The notes below the pieces were generated by a model. It was not told the DNA's origin and did not search any database. It saw nothing but the letters and a program-made list of their open reading frames with translations. 64,000 bases of DNA from Streptomyces hygroscopicus subsp. hygroscopicus (GTDB taxonomy: Bacteria > Actinomycetota > Actinomycetes > Streptomycetales > Streptomycetaceae), in NCBI RefSeq assembly GCF_030269125.1, contig NZ_BSSM01000008.1, forward strand, positions 124,001 to 188,000, given 5' to 3'. Shown one piece after another: positions 25,919 through 36,825 of this stretch. The position numbers and the translations under genes are program-made. How positions within the stretch are numbered: position 1 is the first letter of the stretch; each line of letters opens with the position of its first letter.

Positions 25919-26230
25919 CGCCGTGCCCGGGAGGGCAGTTTCACGGCGTCGGAAAGGGCACCCCTCGGGACGCAGGGGGGCGTACGCGTGCCCGTGCGCC
26001 CCCTCTCACGCCCGTCCCCCACATGAACGGTAAAGATCTGGCCATTCCCTCCGGCGGCGGAGGAACCCCCGGTCTCGGTCCTGCCCGCGGACGACCTTGG
26101 ATTCTCAGGTCATCCAGACTGACCTGCGCGTTCTTCGCGCGGATCGTCCCGGTATCGGTTTTCGGACGGAGTGAAAGTCTCCCCTTCCCTCACCGGCCAC
26201 ACCAGGCGAACTATTTTCAGAAAAGCCACC
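25919..26230. other. Spacer between the two large loci
   Basis: This 312-base spacer separates the terminator of the synthetase cluster from the stop of a minus-strand CIS gene. It is less GC-rich than its surroundings, notably at 26200-26290. A plus-strand frame from the ATG at 26022 has mixed third-position composition and no homology I recognise, so I do not call it. No attachment site or insertion sequence is visible. Confidence 0.4.
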
Positions 26231-27589
26231 TCATCGTGCGACGTCAGCGAGGACACCGCTTACATTCAGTACCTCATGGCACTGCTGTGCCTGACGGCCC
26301 GTGGCCGGTGTGCCCGGCTTCGCGCAGGTGACCTTCGCGGTGACGGTGGCGTTCGCGGGGATCTCGATGGGGGTGACCCAGTGGTAGTCCTGGTTGCGGA
26401 AGGTCTCCAGCGCGATCGTGGTGATCTTCCGATCGCCGAAGGTGATGGTCATGACCCCCTCGTCGCCCTGGAAGTTGGCGACCACGATGTCCGTGATGCC
26501 GAACACCTTGCCCTGCGGGACCGTGTAGCTGCCGGTCTTGTCCTGCCCGCCGGACGTCTCCACGTCGATGGTGGTCGAACTCTGCTCACCGCCGCCCACC
26601 GAGGTGCCGGCGCCGGTGCCGCCGGACCCGCCGCCCGCGGGCACGCCCTGCCCGGTGCCACCCTGTTCCTTCCCCGTGCCGTTGCCGGCGCCTGTGCCGT
26701 CGCCGGTGCCGGGCGACTGCCCGTTCTTGCCGCCACCGGGCGTGGGCCGCGGCTGGACCACCTCGTCGGCGGCCTGCCGGGCCGCGCTGCGCACCGCCGG
26801 ACGCACCAGGGCGAACCAGGCGAGCAGCAGCGCGAGGATGGCCGCGAGCAGTGCGAGCAGCCACTTCGGGAAGATCGGGATCTGGACGAACTCGGCGTCC
26901 AGCGGGGGCCGTACGTTCGTCGCGGGCCGGGCGCCCGCATCCGCCTGCGCATGCTCCTCGGCCGCGCCGTCGGTGGTGTGCACGGTGAACGGCCAGACGG
27001 CCGGCTTGCCGAACCACACCGGCTTGCCGATGCGCACCCGCAGCCGGGTCTCCGCCGACTCGCCGGGCGCCAGGTCCAGGTTGGCCGGGGTGAACCCGAA
27101 CCGCAGTTCCTCACCGGCCTGTTCGGGCCGGAAGCCGATCCGCGTCGGGGTGTTGCCCTCGTTGCGCACCGCCACCCGGTAGCGGCCGCGCAGCCAGCCG
27201 CGCCGGCGCCGCGGGAGGATCTCGGTCCGCAGCTCGTGGAACTCCTCGACGTGCACCGTGGTCTCGGGCACGGTGACCGACTCGGGATGCTCGGCCGGCA
27301 GCACCCGCACGCCGAGCGGCACGTCGCCGGCCCGTACCTCGGGCGAGCGGGGCGGGGCCAGGGTGATGGTCACCGTCTCGGAGGTGCCGGGGTAGAGCGA
27401 GATGCGCGCGGGTTCCACGGTCGCCCAGGGCGCGCAGTCGCCCACCACCTCCAGCGTGTACGCCTCGACGATGTCGCTGTCGTTGCGCACGGTCAGACTG
27501 GTGGTCGCGGTGCCGCCCGGGGTCACCGACACGGCCGGGATGTCGAGGCCGGGGGCGCCGGGTCCGGAAGAGGCTGCAGATGGCGTCAC
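26231..27589 (-). CDS. CIS-associated COG1470-like membrane protein
   Basis: The 452-residue protein has two N-terminal immunoglobulin-like beta-sandwich domains (residues about 10-115, with the APWATVEPARISLYPG motif near 55, and 120-215), a single membrane helix near 235-260 (FPKWLLALLAAILALLLAWFAL core), a long Gly/Thr/Ser-rich low-complexity linker (280-345), and a C-terminal beta domain with two cysteines. The helix has no preceding signal peptide, so the N-terminal domains are probably cytoplasmic and the C-terminal domain external. Such proteins are regular neighbours of Streptomyces contractile injection loci. The start is uncertain: GTG at 27589 or GTG at 27622, neither with a strong ribosome-binding site. 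It is divergent from the LuxR gene. A role in anchoring the apparatus to the membrane is inference. Confidence 0.75.
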   Translation of the reverse strand: MTPSAASSGPGAPGLDIPAVSVTPGGTATTSLTVRNDSDIVEAYTLEVVGDCAPWATVEPARISLYPGTSETVTITLAPPRSPEVRAGDVPLGVRVLPAEHPESVTVPETTVHVEEFHELRTEILPRRRRGWLRGRYRVAVRNEGNTPTRIGFRPEQAGEELRFGFTPANLDLAPGESAETRLRVRIGKPVWFGKPAVWPFTVHTTDGAAEEHAQADAGARPATNVRPPLDAEFVQIPIFPKWLLALLAAILALLLAWFALVRPAVRSAARQAADEVVQPRPTPGGGKNGQSPGTGDGTGAGNGTGKEQGGTGQGVPAGGGSGGTGAGTSVGGGEQSSTTIDVETSGGQDKTGSYTVPQGKVFGITDIVVANFQGDEGVMTITFGDRKITTIALETFRNQDYHWVTPIEIPANATVTAKVTCAKPGTPATGRQAQQCHEVLNVSGVLADVAR

Positions 27590-27700
27590 GCCACGACGGT
27601 AGGGCCCCGGCCGACGTGCCACGAGAGATGCGGGGGCAACACCCGGGCAGTCGAGGTGCCCGCAGCGGCCAAGGCCGACTCCACCGACAGGTACGGCCGC

Positions 27701-27718
27701 TGACGCCGCGAGGCGTCA
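27701..27718. promoter_or_regulatory. Inverted repeat between divergent CIS genes
   Basis: TGACGCC (27701-27707) and GGCGTCA (27712-27718) form a perfect 7-bp inverted repeat around GCGA. It sits between the divergent COG1470-like and LuxR genes, 112 and 100 bases from their starts, a usual place for an operator controlling both. Confidence 0.45.
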
Positions 27719-27817
27719 TGTGTGCTCCATCCCACCGACCCGGGCGCCACCGCCGTCGCTCGGGCCGCGTCCTGAAGTACGCCAGCCACGTCCGGCTTTG
27801 CGAAAGAAAGTACGCTC

Positions 27818-28489
27818 ATGATCGTCCATATGCCCGGCGGGACCGCACCCGCCTCCGTAGGCCGCCCGGCCCGGGTGACCGTGGCCGTCTATGCCCAGGA
27901 TCTGGTCCTGCACATCGGCGTCGTCCAGCAGCTGCGGCAGCGCCCGGAGTTAGAGCTCCTGTCCGAAGGCGACGCGGAGGGGGCGCAGATCTCGCTCGTG
28001 GTCGTGGACACCGTGGACGACGAGGTGACGGCCCTGCTGCAACGGCTGCAGCGCAACACCGCCACCCGTACCGGACTGGTGGTGGGCACCTTCGAATCCG
28101 CGGCGCTGCAACGGGTGATCGAGTGCGGGGTGGGCGCGGTGCTGCGGCGCTCCGAGGCGGACCAGGACCGGCTGCTGCACCTGGTGCTGGCGCTGGCCAG
28201 GGGCGAGGGCGTGCTGCCCGGCGACCTGCTGGGCAAGCTCCTCACCCACGTCGGCAGCCTTCAGCGTTCTGCGCTCGATCCGCGCGGGTTGTCCCTGTCC
28301 ACGCTGACCGCGCGCGAGGCGGACATGCTGCGCCTGGTGTCGGAGGGTCTGGACACGGCCGAGATCGCCGAGAAGACGTCGTACTCCGAACGGACCGTCA
28401 AGAACGTGCTGCACGAGGTGACCACACGGCTCCAACTGCGCAACAGGGCCCACGCGGTGGGGTACGCGCTGCGCAACGGGCTGATCTGA
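27818..28489 (+). CDS. LuxR-family regulator of the CIS locus, with a TTA codon
   Basis: The 223-residue protein has an N-terminal receiver-like domain (residues 17-135) without the clear phosphorylation pocket of standard response regulators, and a C-terminal LuxR helix-turn-helix (residues 160-223: LTAREADMLRLVSEGLDTAEIA and SERTVKNVLHEV motifs). It probably binds upstream of the CIS genes. Residue Leu45 is encoded by TTA (27950-27952), the rare codon read only by the bldA tRNA, so translation should depend on development. ATG at 27818 has a weak GAAAG ribosome-binding site. It is divergent from the COG1470-like gene and 163 bases ahead of the beta-propeller gene. Confidence 0.88.
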   Translation: MIVHMPGGTAPASVGRPARVTVAVYAQDLVLHIGVVQQLRQRPELELLSEGDAEGAQISLVVVDTVDDEVTALLQRLQRNTATRTGLVVGTFESAALQRVIECGVGAVLRRSEADQDRLLHLVLALARGEGVLPGDLLGKLLTHVGSLQRSALDPRGLSLSTLTAREADMLRLVSEGLDTAEIAEKTSYSERTVKNVLHEVTTRLQLRNRAHAVGYALRNGLI

Positions 28490-28652
28490 GAAGGGCTCGG
28501 CGGCGGGCGGACGGCTGTCCGGGCACCCGGGGGCTGCCCGAAAGCGCAAGCCGGCCTTCCCCCGGGAGAGTCCCCGCCGCCCTGCCGCGCCGCGCGCCCG
28601 TACCGCACAGTGGCAGGGCGCACCCATGTGTACCGAGACTGCGAGGTGGACC

Positions 28653-31600
28653 GTGAACGGCACCGCTGGCCCCGGCGGGCAGCGCCGGCTGGGGAGATTC
28701 GGCGCCTCGTTGCTGCTGCTGGTCCCGTTGCTCGCGGTGACCGCGGCCTCGGCACCGAGCGGGGCCGACCCCGTCCGGCCCACGGCCGCCTCGACCGCGC
28801 CCGCGCGGGTCGCGTACGCGGGCACCGGGCACCGCAGCCTGGGCCGGGTCTCCTCCACCGAGTCCAGCGATCCGCTGTTCGGCACGGGCCCCGCGCACTA
28901 CGACGTCCAGGCGACGGCGCTCGGGGACACCCTGGTGTTCGCGAGCCGCCGCGACGAGAGGCGTCCGCAGATCTACCTGCGCGCACCGGACGGCTCGGTG
29001 CGCAAGCTCACCAGCGGCCGGGACGCGGCACATCCGCGGCTGACCCCGGACGGCGGCTCGGTGGTGTTCGACTCGGCGGAGCCGGGCGGCCCGAACGGCA
29101 AGAAGCAGCGCGACCTGTGGCTGGTGCGCACCGACGGCACCGGCCTGACCCGGCTGACCGACACGCCGTACGACGAGCAGAGCCCCACCGTGTCGGCGGA
29201 CGGAAAGCGGCTGGCCTACAGCGCGAACCCGGACGCGGGGGCCGGGGCGCAGATCTACGCGCGCCCGCTGGCCGGCGGCTACCCGACCGCGCTCACCGGA
29301 GCACTCGGCGGCAAGGCGACCGAGCCGGTGTTCAACCCGGTGAACGACGCGGCGCACCGGGACCTCCTGGCGTACACGTACACCGCGGACTCGAAGACCG
29401 GGCCCCGGCTGCGGGAGACCGGCGGTCCTGACGGTGACCAGCCGCTGCTCGCCGGCTCGTGGGCGAACTGGCGCACCCACGGGGCAGCGTGGCTGCCCGA
29501 CGGGGACCGGGTGCTGTTCCTGAGCACCGACCGCACGTGCAACTGCGAGGGCGACTGGGACCACGTGTTCCGGATCCACGCGCGCGCGGACGAGACCCCG
29601 CAGCTGATCCTCAGCGAGAACCGCGAGGTCACCTCCGCGACCTGGGTCGGTCCGGCGGACGGCGGCTACCCCGTCGTGGTCCGGCTCAGCGAGCCCGAGG
29701 CGCATGTGGCGACGCTCCAGGACGTGCGGCTGGACGGCTCGGATCCGCGCGATCTCGGGGTGGACGTGCTCAAGGAGGACCCGGCGGCCGACACCAACAC
29801 CGACCCGGCCAAGGACCCGCTGTTCAACCCGGCGGCCGGGTACGACCCGTGGACCGAGCGGCAGAACTACACGCCGGACGGGCGCAGGATCGTGGTGACC
29901 CGGTTCGAGGGCGGTGGCCAGGAGCGGATCGAGCGGATCTGGACGACGGACGCCGACGGCACGAACAAGGCGGCCATGCCGCTGGCGGGGCGCGGTCCGC
30001 GGGACTGGGACACCGACCCGACGTTCTCCCCCGACGGCAAGTACCTCGCGTTCACCCGGACTTCGCCCGGCGGGGTCGGTTCCGCGTCCGGTCCCGGACG
30101 CATCCTGATCGCCGACGCCGGCACGGGCGCGATCGTGCACGAGGTGGTTCCGCCGGCCGGGCAGCAGAGCGGCAGCGACGCCCAGCCCACCTGGTCCCCG
30201 GACGGCACCCTGCTCGCCTTCACCCGCAACGAGGTGATCGACGGGAACGGCGGCAACAAGCACATCTGGACCGTCCCGATCGACGACCTGAACCAGCAGA
30301 AGGACCTCAGCGCGGCGAACTGCCCCGGCACCTGCTCGGTCATCGACGACAGTCCCGCGTTCTCCCCCGACGGCCGCTCCATCGCCTTCAACCGCAAGAA
30401 CGGCGGCGGCCTCGTCGACGAGCGCAACGGCCTGGTGCTCACCTCCGTCTCCGGCGGCGACTGCCGGGTGCTGCTGCCCGAGGCGGCGCGGAACACCGCG
30501 GACGCCTGCCACCGGCAGCTGCCCGACACCACGGTCACCGGACCGCACCAGCCGCGCGACGCGGCCTGGACGGCGGACGGCTCCCGGATCGTGTTCAGCG
30601 CGCGCGACGACGCTCCGGTCAACTGCCCCGAGCACCTCTACGTGCTGACCCTGGCGACCGGTCACGTCTCCCCGCTCACCGCCCAGCTGCCGGGGCGGCA
30701 GAAGGAACCCGGCGTCGAGCAGTCGGTGGACCTGGCGGTGCACGCCCCGGGCACGGCTCCCCCGGTGACGGTCGGCAGCTCCACGCACCTGCGGGTGGAC
30801 GTCGTCAACAACGGCCCGGCCGCCTCGCCCGGCACCCGGCTGACCGTGGCGCCGCCGGCCGGGGTGACCGTCACCGGGGTCACCTATCCGGGCGGCACGT
30901 GCGACGCGGCCACGCTCCAGTGCGACCTCGGGGTGGTGCCGCCGGGTAGGACGGTGCCGGTCACCGTGGCGGTCACCGGCACCGTGACCGGTGACCAGCC
31001 GATCGACTGGTCGGTCACCGGCAGTGTGATCGACCCGCGGCCCGGGGACAACGCCGCGCGGACCGTGGTGCCGGTGCGCCCGCCCGCCCCGCCGACGCCG
31101 CCCCCGACCCCCACCCCGACCCCCACGCCCACCCCGCCGCCTCCGCCGCCCGCGCCCGAGGCCGGTCCCGGGGTGCGGGTGACCGCCCAGCCCGAACCGG
31201 GCTATGTCGGCGGCCGCGTCGTGGTGACGTACACCGTGCGCAACGGCCGCAACGCGCTGGCGACCGGGCTCCGGCTGCGCGTCTCGCTGCCCGCCGGGAT
31301 CCCGAACGGCGGTCCGCCGCCGGGCTGCGACAGCTCCTGGGTGTGCGCGCTGCCGGACCTGTCGCCGGGTGACAGCACCGTCGTACGGGTCGTACTCGCC
31401 CCCGACCACGCGCTGACCGGCCGGGCCACCGGCGTCCTGACCACCACCGGAACGGACGCCGACCCGCGGGACAACAAGGCCGGCACGACCCTGCGCGTCC
31501 TCCAGCCGAAGATCGTCGCGGTGCCGCCGATCGGCAAGCCCGGCTTCGTCACCTCGGTGCGCGGCAAGGACTTCCCGCCCGGCGTGCCGGTGCGCTTCAC

Positions 31601-31805
31601 CTGGAAGCCGGGCATCACCGCCGCCGCCGCGCCGACCGTGCCGGGGCCGGACGGCACCTTCATCGGCCAGCTGCTCATCCTCGCCAAGGACCAGACGGGA
31701 CCGCGCACCATCACCGCGCGGGGACCCGGCTTCTCCCCGGTGAAGACCGACTTCCTGGTCGTGACGGGCAGCGTGCAGCCGCCCGACGAGGTGACCCGCC
31801 GGTGA
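28653..31805 (+). CDS. Secreted TolB-like beta-propeller with DUF11/CARDB domains
   Basis: The product of about 1050 residues has a signal peptide (RRLGRFGASLLLLVPLLAV then AAS), many TolB/PD40-type repeats (residues about 45-680; for example LTPDGGSVVFDS, FSPDGKYLAFTR, WSPDGTLLAFTR, FSPDGRSIAFNR), a DUF11-like adhesion domain (about 690-800), a Pro/Thr linker of repeated PTPTPTP units encoded near 31085-31150, a second DUF11-like domain (about 835-940), and a C-terminal Ig-like domain. Everything points to an exported, protein- or ligand-binding protein. GTG at 28653 has GAGG six bases upstream; ATG at 28626 is an alternative adding nine residues. Its stop overlaps the start of the DUF4255 gene (GTGA), so it is co-translated with CIS structural genes, unusual for an exported protein and a cytosolic particle. 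Confidence 0.82.
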   Translation: MNGTAGPGGQRRLGRFGASLLLLVPLLAVTAASAPSGADPVRPTAASTAPARVAYAGTGHRSLGRVSSTESSDPLFGTGPAHYDVQATALGDTLVFASRRDERRPQIYLRAPDGSVRKLTSGRDAAHPRLTPDGGSVVFDSAEPGGPNGKKQRDLWLVRTDGTGLTRLTDTPYDEQSPTVSADGKRLAYSANPDAGAGAQIYARPLAGGYPTALTGALGGKATEPVFNPVNDAAHRDLLAYTYTADSKTGPRLRETGGPDGDQPLLAGSWANWRTHGAAWLPDGDRVLFLSTDRTCNCEGDWDHVFRIHARADETPQLILSENREVTSATWVGPADGGYPVVVRLSEPEAHVATLQDVRLDGSDPRDLGVDVLKEDPAADTNTDPAKDPLFNPAAGYDPWTERQNYTPDGRRIVVTRFEGGGQERIERIWTTDADGTNKAAMPLAGRGPRDWDTDPTFSPDGKYLAFTRTSPGGVGSASGPGRILIADAGTGAIVHEVVPPAGQQSGSDAQPTWSPDGTLLAFTRNEVIDGNGGNKHIWTVPIDDLNQQKDLSAANCPGTCSVIDDSPAFSPDGRSIAFNRKNGGGLVDERNGLVLTSVSGGDCRVLLPEAARNTADACHRQLPDTTVTGPHQPRDAAWTADGSRIVFSARDDAPVNCPEHLYVLTLATGHVSPLTAQLPGRQKEPGVEQSVDLAVHAPGTAPPVTVGSSTHLRVDVVNNGPAASPGTRLTVAPPAGVTVTGVTYPGGTCDAATLQCDLGVVPPGRTVPVTVAVTGTVTGDQPIDWSVTGSVIDPRPGDNAARTVVPVRPPAPPTPPPTPTPTPTPTPPPPPPAPEAGPGVRVTAQPEPGYVGGRVVVTYTVRNGRNALATGLRLRVSLPAGIPNGGPPPGCDSSWVCALPDLSPGDSTVVRVVLAPDHALTGRATGVLTTTGTDADPRDNKAGTTLRVLQPKIVAVPPIGKPGFVTSVRGKDFPPGVPVRFTWKPGITAAAAPTVPGPDGTFIGQLLILAKDQTGPRTITARGPGFSPVKTDFLVVTGSVQPPDEVTRR

Positions 31806-32506
31806 TCCACGAGGTCGACGAGGCGCTGCGCGCGCTGCTCGCCGGGTCCGGGCTGGAGGCGTCCGGGGTCGAGGTGGTCTTCGACGCGCCGACCCGCGAG
31901 TGGGCGGCCCGCCGCAACGCGCCCACGGTCTGCGTCTTCCTGTGCCACATCCAGGAGGACGCCACCCGGCGCGGCAGCGGCGCCGGGGAGGTGCACGACG
32001 CCGAGGGGTACGTGGTGGCGCGGCGCACCCCGCCGCGCTGGTTCGAGCTGACGTATCTCGTCACGGCGTGGGCGAGCCGTCCGCAGGACGAACACCGTCT
32101 GCTGTCACAGGTCTTGGGCACGCTGGTGAGCGCGGACGCGCTGCCGGAGCACCTGCTCACCGGCTCGCTCGCCGACCTCGGGCTGACCGTCTCGCTGGAG
32201 ACCGCCGCGGCCGGTGCCGACGCGCCGTCCGCGTCCGACGTGTGGTCGGCGCTGGACGGGGAGCTGAAGCCGTCGCTCGGGGTCCTGGTGCGCGCTCCGC
32301 TCGCCGCCGCGGCGCGTCCGGCCGCGCCGCCGGTGACCGAGGGACTCGTGGTGCGCACCGGTGGGCCGCGGCCCGGGGAGGAGCCCGCGCCGGGACGGCG
32401 GCTGCGGTACGAGGAGGTGGGCGATCCCGGCACGGAGGGCTTCGCCGGCCCGCGTGAGCGGCCCCCGGTTCCGGCCCGGCGGCGCAGGGGGAGGCGGCAG
32501 CCCTGA
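31802..32506 (+). CDS. CIS tail-terminator (DUF4255, Afp16/Pvc16-like)
   Basis: The 234-residue protein has the DUF4255 domain (VIHEVDEALRALLAG start; PRWFELTYLVTAWASRPQDEH near residue 80; LLSQVLGTLV). In Afp and PVC particles the equivalent protein caps the end of sheath and tube. The last 60 residues are a Pro/Arg-rich tail that is probably disordered. The gene overlaps the propeller gene by four bases and the ATPase gene by one (TGATG). The order cap-ATPase-sheath-tube fits the actinobacterial CIS locus type. Confidence 0.9.
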   Translation: MIHEVDEALRALLAGSGLEASGVEVVFDAPTREWAARRNAPTVCVFLCHIQEDATRRGSGAGEVHDAEGYVVARRTPPRWFELTYLVTAWASRPQDEHRLLSQVLGTLVSADALPEHLLTGSLADLGLTVSLETAAAGADAPSASDVWSALDGELKPSLGVLVRAPLAAAARPAAPPVTEGLVVRTGGPRPGEEPAPGRRLRYEEVGDPGTEGFAGPRERPPVPARRRRGRRQP

Positions 32507-34572
32507 TGTACGCCACCGAGGCCGAGGTGGACGCCCTGTGGGCGCGGCTGCGGCTGGTCGAGGAGCGGGTGCGGCACGCGGTGGCCGCGCGGCGCGCCGT
32601 CGATCCGGATCCCGACGACCCGTACCGGGGCCAGTACCTGACCCCGCAGGCGGTCGAGCGGATCCTGGACGAGCGGGGCGGCCTCGGCCTGCCCGGCCAC
32701 GAGCCGCCGCCGGTGCCGCCGACATCCGGACCGGGCCTCCTGGCCGGGCGGTTCGGTCTCTCGCCACTGGACCTGGATCTGCTGCTGGTCGCCCTCGCAC
32801 CGGACCTCGACCCCCGCTTCGAGCGGCTGTACGGCTATCTCAACGACGATCTGACGCGCCGCCGTCCGACGGTCGGCCTCGCGCTCGAACTGTGCGGCCT
32901 GCCCACCGCGTCGGCGGCCCGCTTCCGGCTCTCCCCCGGGGCTCCGCTGATCGCGGGCGGCCTGCTGGAGGTCACCGAGCCGGAGCGGCCGCCGCTGTCG
33001 CGGGTGCTGGCGGTTCCGGACCGGGTGAGCGCGCACCTGCTGGGCGGCACGGAGCCGGACGCGCGGCTCGCCGGGGTGCTCGGCGAGGCCGGCCCGGACC
33101 CCACGGCCGGGACGGCGGACGTCGACCGGGCGGCCGCCGCGGCCCGCTCCGGCCCCGGACTGGTGCACCTGCTGGACCGGGGCGGCGACGCGTCCGGCCT
33201 CGCGGTGGCGGCCCTGCTCGCGGCCGGGCTCCGCCCCCTGGTCCTCGACACGGCCGCGCTCGCCCGGCGCTCCGCCGAGGTGCCCGCGCTCGCCCGGGTG
33301 GCGGCGCTGGAGGCCCGGCTGTCCGGCGCGGGAGTCGTCCTCGGCCCGCTGGAGGCGCTGCCCCCGGAGCCCGCCCAACGCGAGCGCGTCACCCGTGACC
33401 TGTGCGCCGCGCTGCGCGGCATTCCGCTGTTCACGTACGGCACGGACGGCTGGGACCCGGCCTGGGCCGCCGACACCCCGGTGGTCCTCCCGGTGGCCCC
33501 GCCCTCGCCGGCGCGCCAGGCCGCGCGCTGGCGGCACGCGCTCGAACGGGCCGGCTCCGACGGCATCGCCCCGGCCGACGCGCAGGCGCTCGCCTCGGCG
33601 GTCGCCGCGCACCGGCTGGACGGCGGGCAGCTGCGCCGGGCCGCGAGCGCCGCGGTGCGCACGGCCGCGCTGGCCGACCGCGCGGTGCGTCCCGACGATC
33701 TGCGGGCCGCCGTACGGGCGCAGAACGGGGCGGGGCTCGCGCGGCTGGCCCGCCGGGTGGAACCGGCCGTCGGCTGGGACGACCTGGTGCTGCCCGCGCC
33801 GACCCACCGCCGGCTGCGGGAGCTGGCGGTGCGCGCCCGGCACCGTGAGCAGGTGCTCGGGCAGTGGCGGATGCGGCCCGGCGGCGGTCGCGGGCGGGGG
33901 GTGATCGCGCTGTTCGCCGGGGAGTCGGGTACCGGCAAGACCATGTCCGCCGAGGTGGTCGCGGCCGATCTGGGCATGGACCTGTACGTGGTCGACCTGT
34001 CCACGGTGGTCGACAAGTACGTCGGCGAGACCGAGAAGAACCTGGAGCGGATCTTCACCGAGGCGTCCGCGGTCAACGCGGTGCTGCTGTTCGACGAGGC
34101 CGACGCGATCTTCGGGAAGCGCTCACAGGTCAAGGACGCGCACGACCGGCACGCCAACATCGAGTCGGCGTACCTGCTCCAGCGCATGGAGTCGTTCGAC
34201 GGCATCGCCGTGCTGACCACCAATCTGCGGGCCAACCTGGACGAGGCGTTCACCCGGCGGATCGATGTGATCGCGGACTTCCCGGTGCCGGACACCGGCG
34301 GGCGGCTCGCGTTGTGGGAGCGGTGCCTGGGCGGGCAGCTGCCGCGCGCCGCCGACCTCGACCTCGGCTTCTGCGCGGAACGCTTCGAACTGGCCGGCGG
34401 TTCCATCCGGGCGTGCGCGGTGACCGCCGCGTACCTGGCGGCCGAGTCCGGACTTCCGCTCACCATGCGGCAGTTGGTGGCGGCCGTCGCGCAGGAGTAC
34501 CGCAAGCTCGGCCGGCTCGTACTGGAGAGCGAGTTCGGACCGTGGACGCGGGACGTGCTGGCGGACTCCTGA
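32506..34572 (+). CDS. CIS-associated AAA+ ATPase (Afp15-like)
   Basis: The 688-residue protein has an N-terminal helical domain of about 300 residues, a degenerate first ATPase region, and a C-terminal AAA+ module with Walker A GESGTGKT near residue 472, Walker B LLFDEADAIFG near 527 and the sensor TTNLRANLDEAFTRR near 570. The residues YVGETEKNL match the pore-loop-like segment of the CDC48/ClpX-like group. Every described extracellular CIS carries one such ATPase; it is thought to act in assembly, sheath handling or cargo loading. It overlaps DUF4255 by one base. A 208-base gap follows, so the sheath gene may have its own promoter. Confidence 0.93.
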   Translation: MYATEAEVDALWARLRLVEERVRHAVAARRAVDPDPDDPYRGQYLTPQAVERILDERGGLGLPGHEPPPVPPTSGPGLLAGRFGLSPLDLDLLLVALAPDLDPRFERLYGYLNDDLTRRRPTVGLALELCGLPTASAARFRLSPGAPLIAGGLLEVTEPERPPLSRVLAVPDRVSAHLLGGTEPDARLAGVLGEAGPDPTAGTADVDRAAAAARSGPGLVHLLDRGGDASGLAVAALLAAGLRPLVLDTAALARRSAEVPALARVAALEARLSGAGVVLGPLEALPPEPAQRERVTRDLCAALRGIPLFTYGTDGWDPAWAADTPVVLPVAPPSPARQAARWRHALERAGSDGIAPADAQALASAVAAHRLDGGQLRRAASAAVRTAALADRAVRPDDLRAAVRAQNGAGLARLARRVEPAVGWDDLVLPAPTHRRLRELAVRARHREQVLGQWRMRPGGGRGRGVIALFAGESGTGKTMSAEVVAADLGMDLYVVDLSTVVDKYVGETEKNLERIFTEASAVNAVLLFDEADAIFGKRSQVKDAHDRHANIESAYLLQRMESFDGIAVLTTNLRANLDEAFTRRIDVIADFPVPDTGGRLALWERCLGGQLPRAADLDLGFCAERFELAGGSIRACAVTAAYLAAESGLPLTMRQLVAAVAQEYRKLGRLVLESEFGPWTRDVLADS

Positions 34573-34780
34573 AGAACCCGCTGTCCAGCGGCCTTCCCCC
34601 GTCCTGGGGCCTGTCGGCGGCCCGCGTTGCCCGAAAGGGAAGGCGGTGCCGGGTACGGACGCCCGGAAAGGCAGCGGGGTTGCCCTCGCCCAGGTCCGTG
34701 CGCCCCTGTCGCCATGCCGCACCCGCCTCGGAGACTCGACGTCGACGCAGGTGACACCGATGGCACATGAAGGAGCGAGC

Positions 34781-36340
<1,560 letters not shown>

Positions 36341-36384
36341 GACCAGTGACCCGCGGGTCGGTCAAGGAAAGGTGACGAACAGTC

Positions 36385-36825
36385 ATGGCAGAGGGCGATG
36401 CTCTTTCCACCCATGTCTTCGGCGTGCAGCTCGGCGGCTATCTCGTGGAGTCGATCCAGGAGATCAGCGGGCTGACCGTCGAGGAGGAGGTGGTCGAGGT
36501 ACGGCAGGTCACCTCGGAGGGCAAGCAGATCATCCGCAAGCAGCCGGGTGCCCGGCAGGCGGGTGAGATCACGATCACCCGGGGACTCGACAAGTCCAGC
36601 GAGTTCACCAAGTGGATCAAGGAGACCCTGAACAACGGTGCCGTCGACACCGCCCGGCAGAACCTGACCATCGAGATCAAGGACTCCAAGGGCGAGACGG
36701 TGCGCCGGATCCAGCTGATGCAGGGCTGGGCCTCCCGCTGGGAGGGTCCCTCGCTCAAGGCGGGTGAGTCCGCGGCGGCGACCGAGACCGTCACCATCGT
36801 GTTCGAGGAGATCGTCGTCGAATGA
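36385..36825 (+). CDS. Inner tube protein
   Basis: The 146-residue protein is a gp19-family tube subunit (HVFGVQLGGYLVESIQEISGL near residue 10; GEITITRGLDKSSEFTKWIKE near 60). Hexameric rings of such proteins stack to build the injected tube. It is the close partner of the sheath, 44 bases upstream, and overlaps the next gene by four bases (ATGA). A second, more diverged gp19-family protein is encoded at 40639; this one, placed beside the sheath, is the bulk tube subunit by analogy with Afp1. Confidence 0.95.
   Translation: MAEGDALSTHVFGVQLGGYLVESIQEISGLTVEEEVVEVRQVTSEGKQIIRKQPGARQAGEITITRGLDKSSEFTKWIKETLNNGAVDTARQNLTIEIKDSKGETVRRIQLMQGWASRWEGPSLKAGESAAATETVTIVFEEIVVE

Noticed and set aside
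26022..26331. Plus-strand frame starting with ATG in the AT-richer spacer, considered as a small gene
   Set aside because: Third-position composition is mixed, and the frame runs into the antisense of the COG1470-like gene; no family is recognised.
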